A stretch of DNA of 64,000 nt from Bacillota bacterium (GTDB lineage: Bacteria; Bacillota; Clostridia; Acetivibrionales; DTU013): positions 4,598 through 68,597 of the forward strand of contig JAEZCO010000086.1 of assembly GCA_023433505.1 (NCBI GenBank). The letters run 5' to 3'. The notes beneath the pieces are model-generated. The model was not told the origin of the DNA. It saw only the letters and a program-made list of their open reading frames with translations, and searched no databases. Shown piece by piece: positions 1 through 8,973 of the stretch. Positions within the stretch are counted from its first letter, which is position 1, and each line of letters opens with the position of its first letter. Both the position numbers and the translations under genes were made by a program.

Positions 1-594
1 ATGCTGGGGCTGAAAGAGGATTCGGAGTATTGGTCGGAGATTTTTGAAAAAATAAAAAAGCAGATGAATGAAAAGCTCTGGGATGAAGGGGATGGCTTTT
101 ATTATGACCGGGTGCTTGAGACGGACAGCCTGAAAAAAGTCAAGGCGGTGTCTTCGTTTCTTCCGTTATATGCCGGGGTATGTGAAAAGCACCATGCCGA
201 AAGGCTTGTGAAGCATCTTACGGATACCGGATCCTTCAATACGGAACTGCCGATACCGAGCATCGCCGCAAATGACCCTTCCTATGAGGCGGATATGTGG
301 AGGGGACCGGTATGGATAAATTATAATTACCTGATTATCCAGGGACTGAAGGAATACGGCTATAACAGGCTTGCTGCCGAAATAACGGAGAAAACCATAA
401 ATGCCATAGCCTTCTGGTATATGCACGATGGCTGCATCTATGAGTACTTCGACTGCAGGGACAGGATTTCTCCCGCCAGACTGAACAGAAAAGGGAGAAA
501 TCTGAATCCATTTGACTTGAGGATAAGGATACAAAATGTAAGGGATTTTGGGTGGACGGCCGCATTATTTACTGCGTTGGTATTTGAAGAATGA
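1..594 (+). CDS. GH63/MGH1-type glycoside hydrolase, C-terminal part (5' end outside window)
   Basis: The reading frame is open from the first base, so this is probably the last 197 residues of a larger protein. It resembles the end of the (alpha/alpha)6-barrel catalytic domain of GH63-like (mannosylglycerate hydrolase/glucosidase I/trehalase-like) enzymes: an ADMWRGPVWINYNYL segment (about residues 97-111), the characteristic WRGPVW core motif, followed by a YEYFDC segment and a terminal FGWTAAL block. Such enzymes cleave alpha-linked glucose, mannose or related units from glycans. It is followed 16 bases later by the AraC-type sensor-regulator, and the whole downstream block is glycan degradation, so it very likely belongs to the same locus. 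The exact substrate cannot be told without the N-terminal half. Confidence 0.72.
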   Translation: MLGLKEDSEYWSEIFEKIKKQMNEKLWDEGDGFYYDRVLETDSLKKVKAVSSFLPLYAGVCEKHHAERLVKHLTDTGSFNTELPIPSIAANDPSYEADMWRGPVWINYNYLIIQGLKEYGYNRLAAEITEKTINAIAFWYMHDGCIYEYFDCRDRISPARLNRKGRNLNPFDLRIRIQNVRDFGWTAALFTALVFEE

Positions 595-610
595 AAAGAG
601 GGGGAAGTCG

Positions 611-2950
611 ATGAAAGCTTTCTTTCGTTTGGAATCAGTCAAAAAAAGGATGTTCCTGTCCTATATGCTGGTGTTGATACTTCCGCTTGTGATGGGGATG
701 GGAGGATACTGGTGGACGGCGCATATTGCCAAAAGCCAGGCGAAGCAGACCTATGTCAACATGCTTGAGCAGGTCAGGGATTCTGTGGATGGGGTCTTTA
801 AAAGGATCGACAGCCTGGCCGATACGTTAAAAGATGCAAAATGGATAAGCAAAATCGCTTATATGACCGGCGATACCATCGACGAATCCCGGATGAGCCC
901 TTTTGAGCTCAGCATTTACCCCGACGAAATAAATAATTACGGCAGTTCCATGAATGGGTACGTTGACAGCATCGGTGTCGTTATCAATCAAAAGAATCTC
1001 ATCATTACGAAAAACGGCGTGGATGACATCGAGTGGTTTTTTAAAAACGGCTATGAAGCCCCGGACGTGGATGTGGCTCATTGGCAGCAAATTTTAAACA
1101 ATGTCAATAAAAGGACGATTATCAACCCGATGGATGTTTTTAAATACCGTGTAACAGCCAGAGATCCCAAAAGCATCCGGATGTTTACCTACATTAAAAC
1201 CCTGGAGCTGCCGTTGAACGAAGGGGTCATTGACAGTTCCGGAAGTCCCCGGGCCACACTTTTTATCTCTGTGAATGAAGCTTCCATCAAACAGGTGCTG
1301 CAGAATGTTGCACAGACAAAAGATTTTTCGGTGTATATTCTGGACCAGGACAACAAGCCTGTAACCAGTGTCAATCCTAAGAAAGAGTTTGAAGGGCAGC
1401 TCCTCCGCAATGGCCTTGGCAGTTCAAAGCTGGTCAACATTGAGGATGACGGCGGAATGAAATATTTTGCCTTTTCCACAGAAACGCTGCCGGGAGACCA
1501 CAACAGCTGGAAATATGTGGCTGTCATTCCTCAGAAAATAGTCCTTGGCTATGTCAATTATATAAAATATATAACGGTTATGCTGTTTTTCCTGTGTACC
1601 CTGATCAGCCTTATTGTGTCCTATAGCCTGTTCCGGAGCAATTACCGGCCGCTGAAGGTGATTGTGAACAAGCTCAGCTGCGAAACGGAAGGCGATGGCA
1701 AGGCTGCAAAATGCAAAAACGAATATCGCCTGATTGAATCGGTATTTGACCAGGTGGTGACAAACAAAAACGATTTGCAGAAGAAGGTGCAGCTGTATCT
1801 GCCCATGGCAATCCATTCGTTTTTCGTAAAGCTCCTTTACAATGTCATCAGCTGTGAAGAAGCCGAAATGGTGGAAAAAACAATGGGAATCGGAATCGAA
1901 GGGGGCCAGTGGTCCGTTGCGGTGGTCTATTTCGAGCATATGGGCAAAAATGAGGCAGGCATCCGCCAGAAGGTTTCCCAGTGGGTCATGAGCGGAAACC
2001 GGCCCATGTATGTGGTGGAAATCGAAAGCACACGACTGGCGCTGATACTCAATACCGAGGACAGGAATACCATCAGGGAGACTGCCGCAATGGTACTTGG
2101 CAGCATCTCGGGAGGCAATAGCGCCGAAATGTTTGTGGGCGTGGGAACTCCCTGTTCCAGACTGGAAGATATATGCCTTTCCTATAAGGAAGCCATCATG
2201 GCGGTGAATTACGCCTTCTTTAAGGAAAACAGCGGAAAAGCGCCGGTATTTTTTGACGAGATCAACGCCGACGGCAAGTTTAACTATTATTTCCCTCATA
2301 CCCGGGAGGAAGAACTGCTGAACAAGATCCGGATGGGTGAATTCAAGCCGGTAATGGAGATATTGGAATATCTTCTGGAGAAAAATACCCATGTCCGCGG
2401 CGCATCCTTCATCAGTGTCCAATGCTTCTTTTACAGCCTGCTTTCAACTGCCTTAAAAGTGCTGGCAGATACCGAGCTCGAAGTGTCGAACCTCATAAGC
2501 GAAAAGAAGTTTATGCTTTTGAATTCCGTTGCGGATATGAAAAATTATATTTTTGACGTTTACCGGAAAATTTGCGACGCTATGGCTTTTAAGCGCGAAG
2601 GACACTGCCTGAAGGTGCGGGGAAGCCTGCTCAAATTTATTGACGACAAATGTCTTGATGACGGGATTACCCTCCAATCCGTGGCGGACGAATTTAATGT
2701 TTCGGTGCCCTATCTGAGCAAATTCATCAAGGAGCAGACCAGCCTGAACTTTATTGACTATGTCGCAAGGAAGAGAATATCCAAAGCAAAGGAATTGCTG
2801 AGCCTTCATGAGATATCCATTGAAAACATAGGGAAAAGCGTGGGCTATGTAAATCCCCTTACCTTCCGCCGTGCTTTCAAGAAATATGAGGGAGTAAATC
2901 CGGGGGACTACCGCGAAGTCACCGGAAAAGTCCGGGAGAGGGCGAATTGA
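611..2950 (+). CDS. Membrane-anchored AraC-family sensor-regulator
   Basis: A 779-residue one-component regulator. Start chosen at 611 because a GAGGGGGAAG ribosome binding site lies just upstream; an upstream in-frame start at 548 would lie inside the preceding gene. Residues about 14-34 are a membrane segment, about 40-310 an extracytoplasmic Cache-like sensor region, about 315-338 a second membrane segment, 400-660 a cytoplasmic linker typical of AraC-type regulators in ABC sugar loci, and about 670-770 two helix-turn-helix units of the AraC DNA-binding domain (VADEFNVSVPYLSKFIKEQ; IGKSVGYVNPLTFRRAFKKY). There is no histidine kinase or receiver domain, so sensing and DNA binding sit in one chain. 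Genes of this architecture commonly sit directly upstream of LplA-type solute-binding protein genes, as here, and control them. The ligand is presumably a sugar or a loaded binding protein (inference). Confidence 0.9.
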   Translation: MKAFFRLESVKKRMFLSYMLVLILPLVMGMGGYWWTAHIAKSQAKQTYVNMLEQVRDSVDGVFKRIDSLADTLKDAKWISKIAYMTGDTIDESRMSPFELSIYPDEINNYGSSMNGYVDSIGVVINQKNLIITKNGVDDIEWFFKNGYEAPDVDVAHWQQILNNVNKRTIINPMDVFKYRVTARDPKSIRMFTYIKTLELPLNEGVIDSSGSPRATLFISVNEASIKQVLQNVAQTKDFSVYILDQDNKPVTSVNPKKEFEGQLLRNGLGSSKLVNIEDDGGMKYFAFSTETLPGDHNSWKYVAVIPQKIVLGYVNYIKYITVMLFFLCTLISLIVSYSLFRSNYRPLKVIVNKLSCETEGDGKAAKCKNEYRLIESVFDQVVTNKNDLQKKVQLYLPMAIHSFFVKLLYNVISCEEAEMVEKTMGIGIEGGQWSVAVVYFEHMGKNEAGIRQKVSQWVMSGNRPMYVVEIESTRLALILNTEDRNTIRETAAMVLGSISGGNSAEMFVGVGTPCSRLEDICLSYKEAIMAVNYAFFKENSGKAPVFFDEINADGKFNYYFPHTREEELLNKIRMGEFKPVMEILEYLLEKNTHVRGASFISVQCFFYSLLSTALKVLADTELEVSNLISEKKFMLLNSVADMKNYIFDVYRKICDAMAFKREGHCLKVRGSLLKFIDDKCLDDGITLQSVADEFNVSVPYLSKFIKEQTSLNFIDYVARKRISKAKELLSLHEISIENIGKSVGYVNPLTFRRAFKKYEGVNPGDYREVTGKVRERAN

Positions 2951-3080
2951 AGGAAAATTTGACCTGCTTCAAAGTCATGGCTAACGGATGCCGCAAGTGA
3001 CAGGCATTGATAAGTAGCTTGAAAGCCGGGAACTATATTATAGGAAAAGGCGGATGATCAATGGGAGAGGGGAGAAAAGA

Positions 3081-4748
3081 ATGTTCGGGAAAATTCTGAG
3101 GAGCTGGCTGGCAGTGATTTTTGCAATAGCCATCCTGGCCGGATGCGGACAAAGCGTGCAAAACAGCGGGGAAAGCTCCCAAACTTCGGCCGGTTCCCTT
3201 TCGGAGAATTCTGCCCAGGCAACGCCTGTAAAAACAAGGGATGTGGGAGGACTGCCATTGCCTCTTTCAACCACAGGAGAAGTCATACGGGTGATGATGC
3301 CTGAAGTCGAAGTGGATGACAAGAGCTGGACAAGGGACTCTTTTCCCATTCTTGAAGAATTGGAAAAAAGAACGGGTGTAAAGCTGAAAATCGATACCTC
3401 CTATATGGAGAGCTATAGCAATCTGATTAATACAAGGCTTGCTTCGGGGACAGATCTTCCCGACCTGCTGGTCATGGGCGGCGCCGATTTAACGAAAATG
3501 GGAAGCGACGGGACCATCCTTGAATTGAATGATTTGATCAAACAGAATGCTCCCAATACCAACAGGCTGTTTGAAAAATACCCTGACATCCGGCGTACCA
3601 TTACCGGACCCGATGGGACCATTTGGGGCTTTCCTGGGCGCGTAGCTCCGGCAGATGCCCAATACAGCTGCCTGGTATACGGCTACAGGCTTGACTGGCT
3701 CAATAAGCTGGGGATTGCGGAGCCGCAAACCATCACCGATTGGTACAACATGTTGATTGCTTTTCGGGACGGGGACCCCAACGGCAATGGAAAACAAGAT
3801 GAGGTGCCCCTTATTTGCTGGGCTCCAAACAAGATCAACGGTTTTTCCCTGGCCTATGGCATGTCCCCCTGGAGCAACTGGTTCAGTCAGGTCAAGGGAA
3901 AAATTGCCTTTGACTGGACTTCGGCCGCAACCGGTCCAAAAGCAAAAGAGTGGATAGCAGAAATGGCCCGGTGGTATAAGGAAAAGCTTATTGACCAGGC
4001 GATCCTTGTGGATCATTATGATAAAGCCGTGGCAATGCTGGTAACCGGCATGGCCGGTGCGGAGCTGGAGTGGTCGGGGGCTTTCGGCGCCATGACAACC
4101 CAGATGAAGACGGAATATCCCGATGCTTATTGGGCGCTTTCCGCACCTCCGGAAGGACCTTACGGAGACCGGGCCTATGAAAACTATCCCATGACAAACG
4201 GTGAAAGATGGATGCTTACAAAAAGCTGCAAAAATCCTGCGCTGGTTATCCAATGGCTGGATTACAGATTTGCAAGCGAAGAGGGCCAGCTCCTTGCCAA
4301 TTATGGCGTCGAGGGGGATACGTATAAAATGGTGGACGGAAAACCGCAGTTTATAGAGTCTGCCGTTAAAGAAAAACACTATAAGGACCCTTCTGCATTA
4401 ATGGCGTCAAAGGGCATGTCCAGGCTTCCTTCCTTCGTGCCTCCCGATGCGGAAAGACAGCTTTCCTCCATGACCATGTCCCAGGATTCAATTGACCGGC
4501 TGGCTTCCTATTCCGGGTATTTCAAGACCATGTTTCCCTTTGTTCCCGCTACAAAAGAGGAATCCGGCGCCATGACAAACAAGCTCAGCGATATCAATAC
4601 CTATCTGAATGAAATGATATGCAAGTTCGTTACGGGCTCCGAACCGTTGAGCAACTATGACAAATTCATTGAAAAACTCAACTCCATGGGCATCGACGAT
4701 ATCGTCAAAATCAAACAGGCCCAGTACGACCGGTATATGAAAAACTAG
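3081..4748 (+). CDS. Sugar ABC transporter solute-binding lipoprotein (LplA type), copy 1
   Basis: A 555-residue family-1 extracellular solute-binding protein. Start at 3081 follows GGGGAGAAAAGA; the N-terminus is a lipoprotein signal with lipobox LAGC and lipidated Cys22, then a Ser/Gln-rich linker. The large-sized family (about 500-560 aa) pairs with the two-permease systems of LplB/LplC type and normally binds oligosaccharides. The segment LVMGGADL and the 'RDGDPNGNGKQDEVPL' block, which looks like an EF-hand-like calcium loop, are typical for this subgroup. The protein is closely related to the next gene along its whole length, so the two are a tandem duplication. A GC-rich hairpin without a T-run follows the stop codon and may stabilise the binding-protein mRNA. 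Confidence 0.9.
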   Translation: MFGKILRSWLAVIFAIAILAGCGQSVQNSGESSQTSAGSLSENSAQATPVKTRDVGGLPLPLSTTGEVIRVMMPEVEVDDKSWTRDSFPILEELEKRTGVKLKIDTSYMESYSNLINTRLASGTDLPDLLVMGGADLTKMGSDGTILELNDLIKQNAPNTNRLFEKYPDIRRTITGPDGTIWGFPGRVAPADAQYSCLVYGYRLDWLNKLGIAEPQTITDWYNMLIAFRDGDPNGNGKQDEVPLICWAPNKINGFSLAYGMSPWSNWFSQVKGKIAFDWTSAATGPKAKEWIAEMARWYKEKLIDQAILVDHYDKAVAMLVTGMAGAELEWSGAFGAMTTQMKTEYPDAYWALSAPPEGPYGDRAYENYPMTNGERWMLTKSCKNPALVIQWLDYRFASEEGQLLANYGVEGDTYKMVDGKPQFIESAVKEKHYKDPSALMASKGMSRLPSFVPPDAERQLSSMTMSQDSIDRLASYSGYFKTMFPFVPATKEESGAMTNKLSDINTYLNEMICKFVTGSEPLSNYDKFIEKLNSMGIDDIVKIKQAQYDRYMKN

Positions 4749-4750
4749 TA

Positions 4751-4776
4751 CCTGTCGGTATTTTATCACCGGCAGG
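4751..4776 (+). promoter_or_regulatory. Intercistronic hairpin after binding-protein gene 1
   Basis: CCTG-t-CGGT pairs with ACCG-g-CAGG around an 8-base loop, directly after the stop codon. There is no T-run, so partial termination or 3'-end protection of the upstream message is more likely than full termination. Confidence 0.45.
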
Positions 4777-4853
4777 CGTATACGGCGGCCTCAAAAACTT
4801 AATGTGAAAAAATGAACTCTCATCAAAAAATGAACCTTCATCGAATTCTTCAA

Positions 4854-4934
4854 TACTACAGCGTAAACCTCCAAATGACTCTTTCATAAGTAGCGCAGGA
4901 ATGCCGAAAAGCGAATGAAGTTTACGCTGTAGTA
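4854..4934. repeat. Perfect 15-bp inverted repeat with 51-base spacer
   Basis: TACTACAGCGTAAAC at 4854-4868 is repeated exactly in reverse complement at 4920-4934. The 81-bp unit resembles a small palindromic intergenic repeat (REP/MITE-like) rather than a terminator, since no T-run follows. Confidence 0.6.
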
Positions 4935-5078
4935 CTAATCGTAAAAAATGATTCTTGCGGCGGATATTTAAATAGAATTAGAATGAAATCAGTCTTGAAT
5001 GAAGTGGAAGGGCCCTCCGCACACATTTGAAACAAGTTCTGTTCTATATTCATTAAATATCAGAAAAGGAGAATTACG

Positions 5079-6743
5079 ATGAAGAAACTGGCTGTTCTAG
5101 TCACTGTCATGCTCATTCTTAGTTCTATCGTTACAGGCTGCGGAACCCCTGCTCCGGCCAACGACACCACGGCAGCCGCTGCCGCTACTACAGCTGCGGG
5201 AACCACCGCCGCCGCCTCGGAAGGTGAAAACATCAATGGTCTTGTGCTTCCTATTTCAACTACCGGTGAAGAGGTCACAATCATGCTCACGCAGGTTGGT
5301 GAAGCTCCCGATACCGATATGAATTCTACAAAGCTTCCGATGTTTGAAGAACTGGAAAAAAGGACCGGCGTCAAGCTCAATTTCAAGGCATCCTCCTCTG
5401 ATAACTACGGTAATGTATTACTGCCTCTGCTTGCCTCAGGCTCAAACCTTCCCGACCTGTTTGTCATGGGCGGAGCGGATTTGGTGCAAATGGGCAAGGA
5501 CGGCACCATTATTGATTTGAAGGACCTGATGCAGCAAAATTGTCCCAATACAATGCAGCTTCTGGAAAAATGGCCTCTTGCAAAATACAGCATTACCTCT
5601 CCTGAAGGCCAGATATGGGGATTCCCCGGCCGTATCGCACCCTATGACGACAATTTCCAGGGACTTGATCTGGGATATCGTCTTGACTGGGTACAGAAGC
5701 TTGGCTTGAAAGAACCCGAAACACTGGATGACTGGTATAACATGCTGGTGGCCTTCCGTGACGGAGACCCCAATGGCAATAGAAAGAAAGATGAGGTCCC
5801 TTTTGCTGTTTGGTCAAAGAATCAGATATACGATTTTGCGCTGGCCTTTGGGATGTCACCCTGGAGTAGTTGGTTTACAGCAATCAATGATAAGATCGTT
5901 TATGACTGGACTTCCGGGGAAACATCCTCAAAAGCAAGAGAATACACGGCCATGATGGCAAAGTGGTATAAAGAGAAGCTCCTTGACCAATCCATGCTGG
6001 TGGAGCATTCGGATGCTTCCCAGGCTCAATTGGTGGGTGACCAGGCCGGTGCGGAAGTTACCTGGACGGGGACCTTTGCGGGTATGACGGCTCAGATGAA
6101 GGCAACCTACCCCAACGCTGTGTGGCAGGTCGCATTGCCGCCGAAAGGCCCATACGGCGACCAGTCCTACGAAAATTATCCCTATGTAAACGGCGAACGC
6201 TGGATGATCAGCAAGAGCTGCAAAAACCCTGCCACCGTACTGAAGCTTCTGGATTACCTCTTTGCTACCGAAGAAGGCCAGATCCTGAATGATTTCGGTA
6301 TCGAAGGAAAGAGCTATGAAATGAAGGACGGCAAGCCGGAGTTCATCAAATCCTTTATTGTAGAAGACCACTATAAGGACCCCAACATTGCGGTTGCTGC
6401 CCTTGGCTGCGGTAAGCTTCCCCACTTCGTAGGCGAAGCTGCGGAAACACAGATTTATTCTCTGAGTTATTCACCGGAGCTCATTCAAAGAATGGCTGAC
6501 GTTAAGAAATTTGTCCGTGTGATGTTCCCCTTTGTAACAGCTACCAAGGATGAGTCCGAAGCCTTGAAGAAGATGACGGATCTCAATACCACCCTGGATG
6601 AATATCTGTTCAAGTTCGTCACCGGCAGCAAGCAGATTACCGACGCGACCTGGTCGGAATTCGTCGGCAAGCTCAAGAGCCAGGGAATTGACGAGATGGT
6701 AAAAATCAAACAGGACCAATACAACAGGTATTACCAGAAGTAA
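5079..6743 (+). CDS. Sugar ABC transporter solute-binding lipoprotein (LplA type), copy 2
   Basis: A 554-residue lipoprotein: signal peptide, lipobox VTGC with Cys21, an Ala/Thr-rich linker (about residues 27-48), then the family-1 solute-binding fold. Start at 5079 follows AAAAGGAGAATTACG. It parallels copy 1 block by block (EELEKRTGVKL, LVMGG/FVMGGADL, GFPGRIAP, FRDGDPNGN, PYGDQSYENYP, NGERWM), which shows gene duplication with some divergence in ligand-contact stretches. Two binding proteins feeding one permease pair suggests two related glycan ligands or differently sized fragments (inference). The permease genes follow after a 260-base gap that contains a structured repeat. Confidence 0.9.
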   Translation: MKKLAVLVTVMLILSSIVTGCGTPAPANDTTAAAAATTAAGTTAAASEGENINGLVLPISTTGEEVTIMLTQVGEAPDTDMNSTKLPMFEELEKRTGVKLNFKASSSDNYGNVLLPLLASGSNLPDLFVMGGADLVQMGKDGTIIDLKDLMQQNCPNTMQLLEKWPLAKYSITSPEGQIWGFPGRIAPYDDNFQGLDLGYRLDWVQKLGLKEPETLDDWYNMLVAFRDGDPNGNRKKDEVPFAVWSKNQIYDFALAFGMSPWSSWFTAINDKIVYDWTSGETSSKAREYTAMMAKWYKEKLLDQSMLVEHSDASQAQLVGDQAGAEVTWTGTFAGMTAQMKATYPNAVWQVALPPKGPYGDQSYENYPYVNGERWMISKSCKNPATVLKLLDYLFATEEGQILNDFGIEGKSYEMKDGKPEFIKSFIVEDHYKDPNIAVAALGCGKLPHFVGEAAETQIYSLSYSPELIQRMADVKKFVRVMFPFVTATKDESEALKKMTDLNTTLDEYLFKFVTGSKQITDATWSEFVGKLKSQGIDEMVKIKQDQYNRYYQK

Positions 6744-6773
6744 TTTTCGGCGGTAGAATAATTATGGGTGTTG

Positions 6774-6955
6774 AACAACGTCATCAGTTCCCCCTCTTAG
6801 GTGGCAGGTTTCCGATTGAGCAGGCTGCCGCTGGTGAGCAGCGATCTCTCACTGACGTTGTTCAAACGCCACGCTCAAAGCGGGGCGCGCAGGCATCGCC
6901 TGCGTGAGCATATGCCGGATTCATTCCGGTATAAGCGTTATACTAAATTTGAATG
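6774..6955 (+). repeat. Structured intergenic repeat, copy A (candidate structured RNA or MITE)
   Basis: About 180 bases that align along their full length with 47842-48027. Both copies share blocks such as TTTCCGATT, CACGC..AAAGCGG, GCCTGCGT and ATTCATTCCGG. A long outer pairing (ACAACGTCA at the 5' side with TGACGTTGT at 6852-6862) encloses a first domain; a second domain is closed by AACGC/GCGTT and contains hairpins GCGCAGGC-atc-GCCTGCGT and GCCGG-attcatt-CCGGT. Several differences between copies keep the pairing (G-U versus G-C). It sits between the binding-protein gene and the first permease gene, so it may also influence the stoichiometry of that transcript. I cannot assign it to a known RNA class. 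Confidence 0.6.
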
Positions 6956-7003
6956 TATGCCGGCGTTCTAAAATGCCGGCATATGTGCAACCGGAGGTTC
7001 AAA

Positions 7004-7966
7004 ATGGATAATATCAGTCCCAGGGAAGCTGCAATCAGTCCCGGGTACGGTGCTACGGCACACAACCGCTTTGTCAGGTATATAAAGAAGAATTTCTTCT
7101 TTTACCTGCTGCTTTTACCGGGAACAATCTTGATCTTTATCTTCTATTATGTCCCGTATTGCGGCCTTATTATGGGCTTTCAGGATTTCTCCATCGGTAA
7201 GGGGATACTTCACAGCCCTTTTGTCGGCTTTAAAAACTTTATTGATTTTTTCTCTTCCATCTATTTCCTGCGAATAGTAAAAAATACTTTTGTTCTGGGC
7301 TTTCTGACGCTGGTTTTTACATTCCCGGCACCCATCATCTTTGCGCTTATGCTTAACGAGGTCCGGAGCACCCTTTTCAAAAGAACCATACAGACCATCA
7401 GCTATCTGCCCCACTTTATATCCACGGTTATTTTGGTAGGTTTTGTGTACACCTTCTTCTCACCGGGAAATGGGATATTGACGCAAGTCATACAAACGAT
7501 AGTCGGGCACGATGTAGCAATCCTCGGTACGGCTCAATGGTTCAGACCCCTTTATATAGCCCTTGGGGTATATGGTTCCTTCGGATGGGATTCTATTATA
7601 TTTTTTGCTGCTTTATCCAGTATAGATCAAACGCTATACGAAGCGGCAAAAATTGACGGAGCTACCCGGTGGCAGCAAATGCTGAATATTACACTTCCGT
7701 CTATCATGCCGCCTATTGTTATCCTGCTGATCCTCCGTATGGGCGGTTTGCTGGATGTGGGGTTTGAAACCGTTTATCTTATGTCTTCTCCGGCTATCTA
7801 TGATGTTGCCGATGTCATCAATACGTATGTTTACCGTAAGGGAGTCCTTGGCTTTGATTTCGGTTACAGCACCGCAGTCGGTATTTTTAATTCTGCGGTT
7901 AACTTCGGATTTGTCTTGCTTACCAACTATATCAGCAAAAAAGTCAATGAAATATCATTATGGTGA
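7004..7966 (+). CDS. Sugar ABC transporter permease, LplB/UgpA type
   Basis: A 320-residue inner-membrane permease of the binding-protein-dependent family. Start at 7004 because CCGGAGG precedes it by 8 bases; longer in-frame starts would run into the structured repeat. The first 25 residues are cytoplasmic, then six hydrophobic segments start with FFFYLLLLPGTILIFIFYYV. The EAA loop that docks the ATPase is EAAKIDGA with the following WQQMLNITLP, about residues 222-241. It pairs with the next permease to form the channel for the glycan fragments captured by the two lipoproteins. No ATP-binding subunit lies in the window; such systems commonly share an MsmK-like ATPase encoded elsewhere. Confidence 0.92.
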   Translation: MDNISPREAAISPGYGATAHNRFVRYIKKNFFFYLLLLPGTILIFIFYYVPYCGLIMGFQDFSIGKGILHSPFVGFKNFIDFFSSIYFLRIVKNTFVLGFLTLVFTFPAPIIFALMLNEVRSTLFKRTIQTISYLPHFISTVILVGFVYTFFSPGNGILTQVIQTIVGHDVAILGTAQWFRPLYIALGVYGSFGWDSIIFFAALSSIDQTLYEAAKIDGATRWQQMLNITLPSIMPPIVILLILRMGGLLDVGFETVYLMSSPAIYDVADVINTYVYRKGVLGFDFGYSTAVGIFNSAVNFGFVLLTNYISKKVNEISLW

Positions 7967-7982
7967 GGGGGAGGAGCTTGAA

Positions 7983-8909
7983 ATGAGAGGCAACATGACG
8001 AAATTTGCCAGGATAGCGGTCAACAACAAAATCAAAGCCACTCCCGGCGAAAAGGCGGTACTTGCCGTAATCCATGCTTTCCTTATACTTCTGGGAGCGG
8101 CAACGCTTTATCCCTTTGTATATGTTTTCAGCAATTCTATCAGCGACCCCAACGAAGTATTCAAGATGTCCATCAAGCTTTGGCCTGTCGGGTTTTCACT
8201 TGAAGGCTATAAGCTTATTGTAACAAATCCGCGCGTATGGCAGGCATACTATAATACCCTCTGGTATGTGGTCGTTGGAGTTCTTGTCAACGTATTTACC
8301 ACAATAACCTTTGCCTACCCGCTTTCGCGCAAGGAATTTGGCGCACGCAAGTATTTTATGGTTTATACGGCCATACCCATGTTTTTCAACGGAGGACTCA
8401 TCCCTTCGCTGCTGCTGGTATTAAAGCTTGGGATATACAACACACGCTGGGCAATTATTTTACCTTCTGCAATATCCATTTTTGGCACAGTGATGGCGAG
8501 AGTATTTTTTCAAACGACGATCCCCGACAGTCTTGTAGAGTCGGCAAGGATCGACGGATGCAATGATATAGGCATACTTGCACGTATCGTGATGCCGCTT
8601 TCCTTGCCCATTATCACTGTTATCGGGCTGTTTACTGCGGTCTCATTCTGGAACATGTATGTGCCTGCCTTGCTGTATCTGCCTGATGCACCCAAACTGC
8701 AGCCCTTGCAGGTCTATTTGCAGCGGATATTGATTGCCAATGTCCCCGATGTAAACTCGCCGGATGTAAATGCATTCAAACGGAGTCTCTTTGCCATACA
8801 GCTGAAATATGCCATTATCATGGTGGCAACATTACCCATACTTTTGACGTACCCCTTCCTGCAGAAATATTTTGTAAAGGGGATGATGGTGGGCGCAATT
8901 AAGGAATAG
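7983..8909 (+). CDS. Sugar ABC transporter permease, LplC/UgpE (CarB) type
   Basis: A 308-residue second permease. Start at 7983 follows GGGGGAGGAGCTTGAA, 17 bases after the stop of the first permease. Six membrane segments are visible, with the EAA-type docking loop ESARIDGCNDIGILARIVMP about residues 184-203. The C-terminus ends in KYFVKGMMVGAIKE, the usual ending for this subfamily. The gene is translationally tied to the first permease and precedes the GH4 gene by a 64-base gap, so transport and intracellular hydrolysis appear co-expressed. Confidence 0.92.
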   Translation: MRGNMTKFARIAVNNKIKATPGEKAVLAVIHAFLILLGAATLYPFVYVFSNSISDPNEVFKMSIKLWPVGFSLEGYKLIVTNPRVWQAYYNTLWYVVVGVLVNVFTTITFAYPLSRKEFGARKYFMVYTAIPMFFNGGLIPSLLLVLKLGIYNTRWAIILPSAISIFGTVMARVFFQTTIPDSLVESARIDGCNDIGILARIVMPLSLPIITVIGLFTAVSFWNMYVPALLYLPDAPKLQPLQVYLQRILIANVPDVNSPDVNAFKRSLFAIQLKYAIIMVATLPILLTYPFLQKYFVKGMMVGAIKE

Positions 8910-8973
8910 GCCGCCGGACATCATGAAACTAATTTTAAATAAAAAAACATTCCATTATCAGGAGGAACAAATC

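Larger units (their letters stand above)
4749..5078. other. 330-base intergenic stretch between the two binding-protein genes
   Basis: It holds the short hairpin at 4751-4776 and a larger inverted repeat at 4854-4934. I see no convincing open reading frame or strong promoter in the rest. Confidence 0.5.

Noticed and set aside
1424..2422. 332-codon antisense frame inside the AraC regulator gene
   Set aside because: No ribosome binding site, and it lies wholly opposite a well-supported gene; its peptide shows no family pattern.
3489..4379. 296-codon antisense frame inside binding-protein gene 1
   Set aside because: It mirrors codon bias of the real gene; a similar shadow frame occurs opposite the paralogue.
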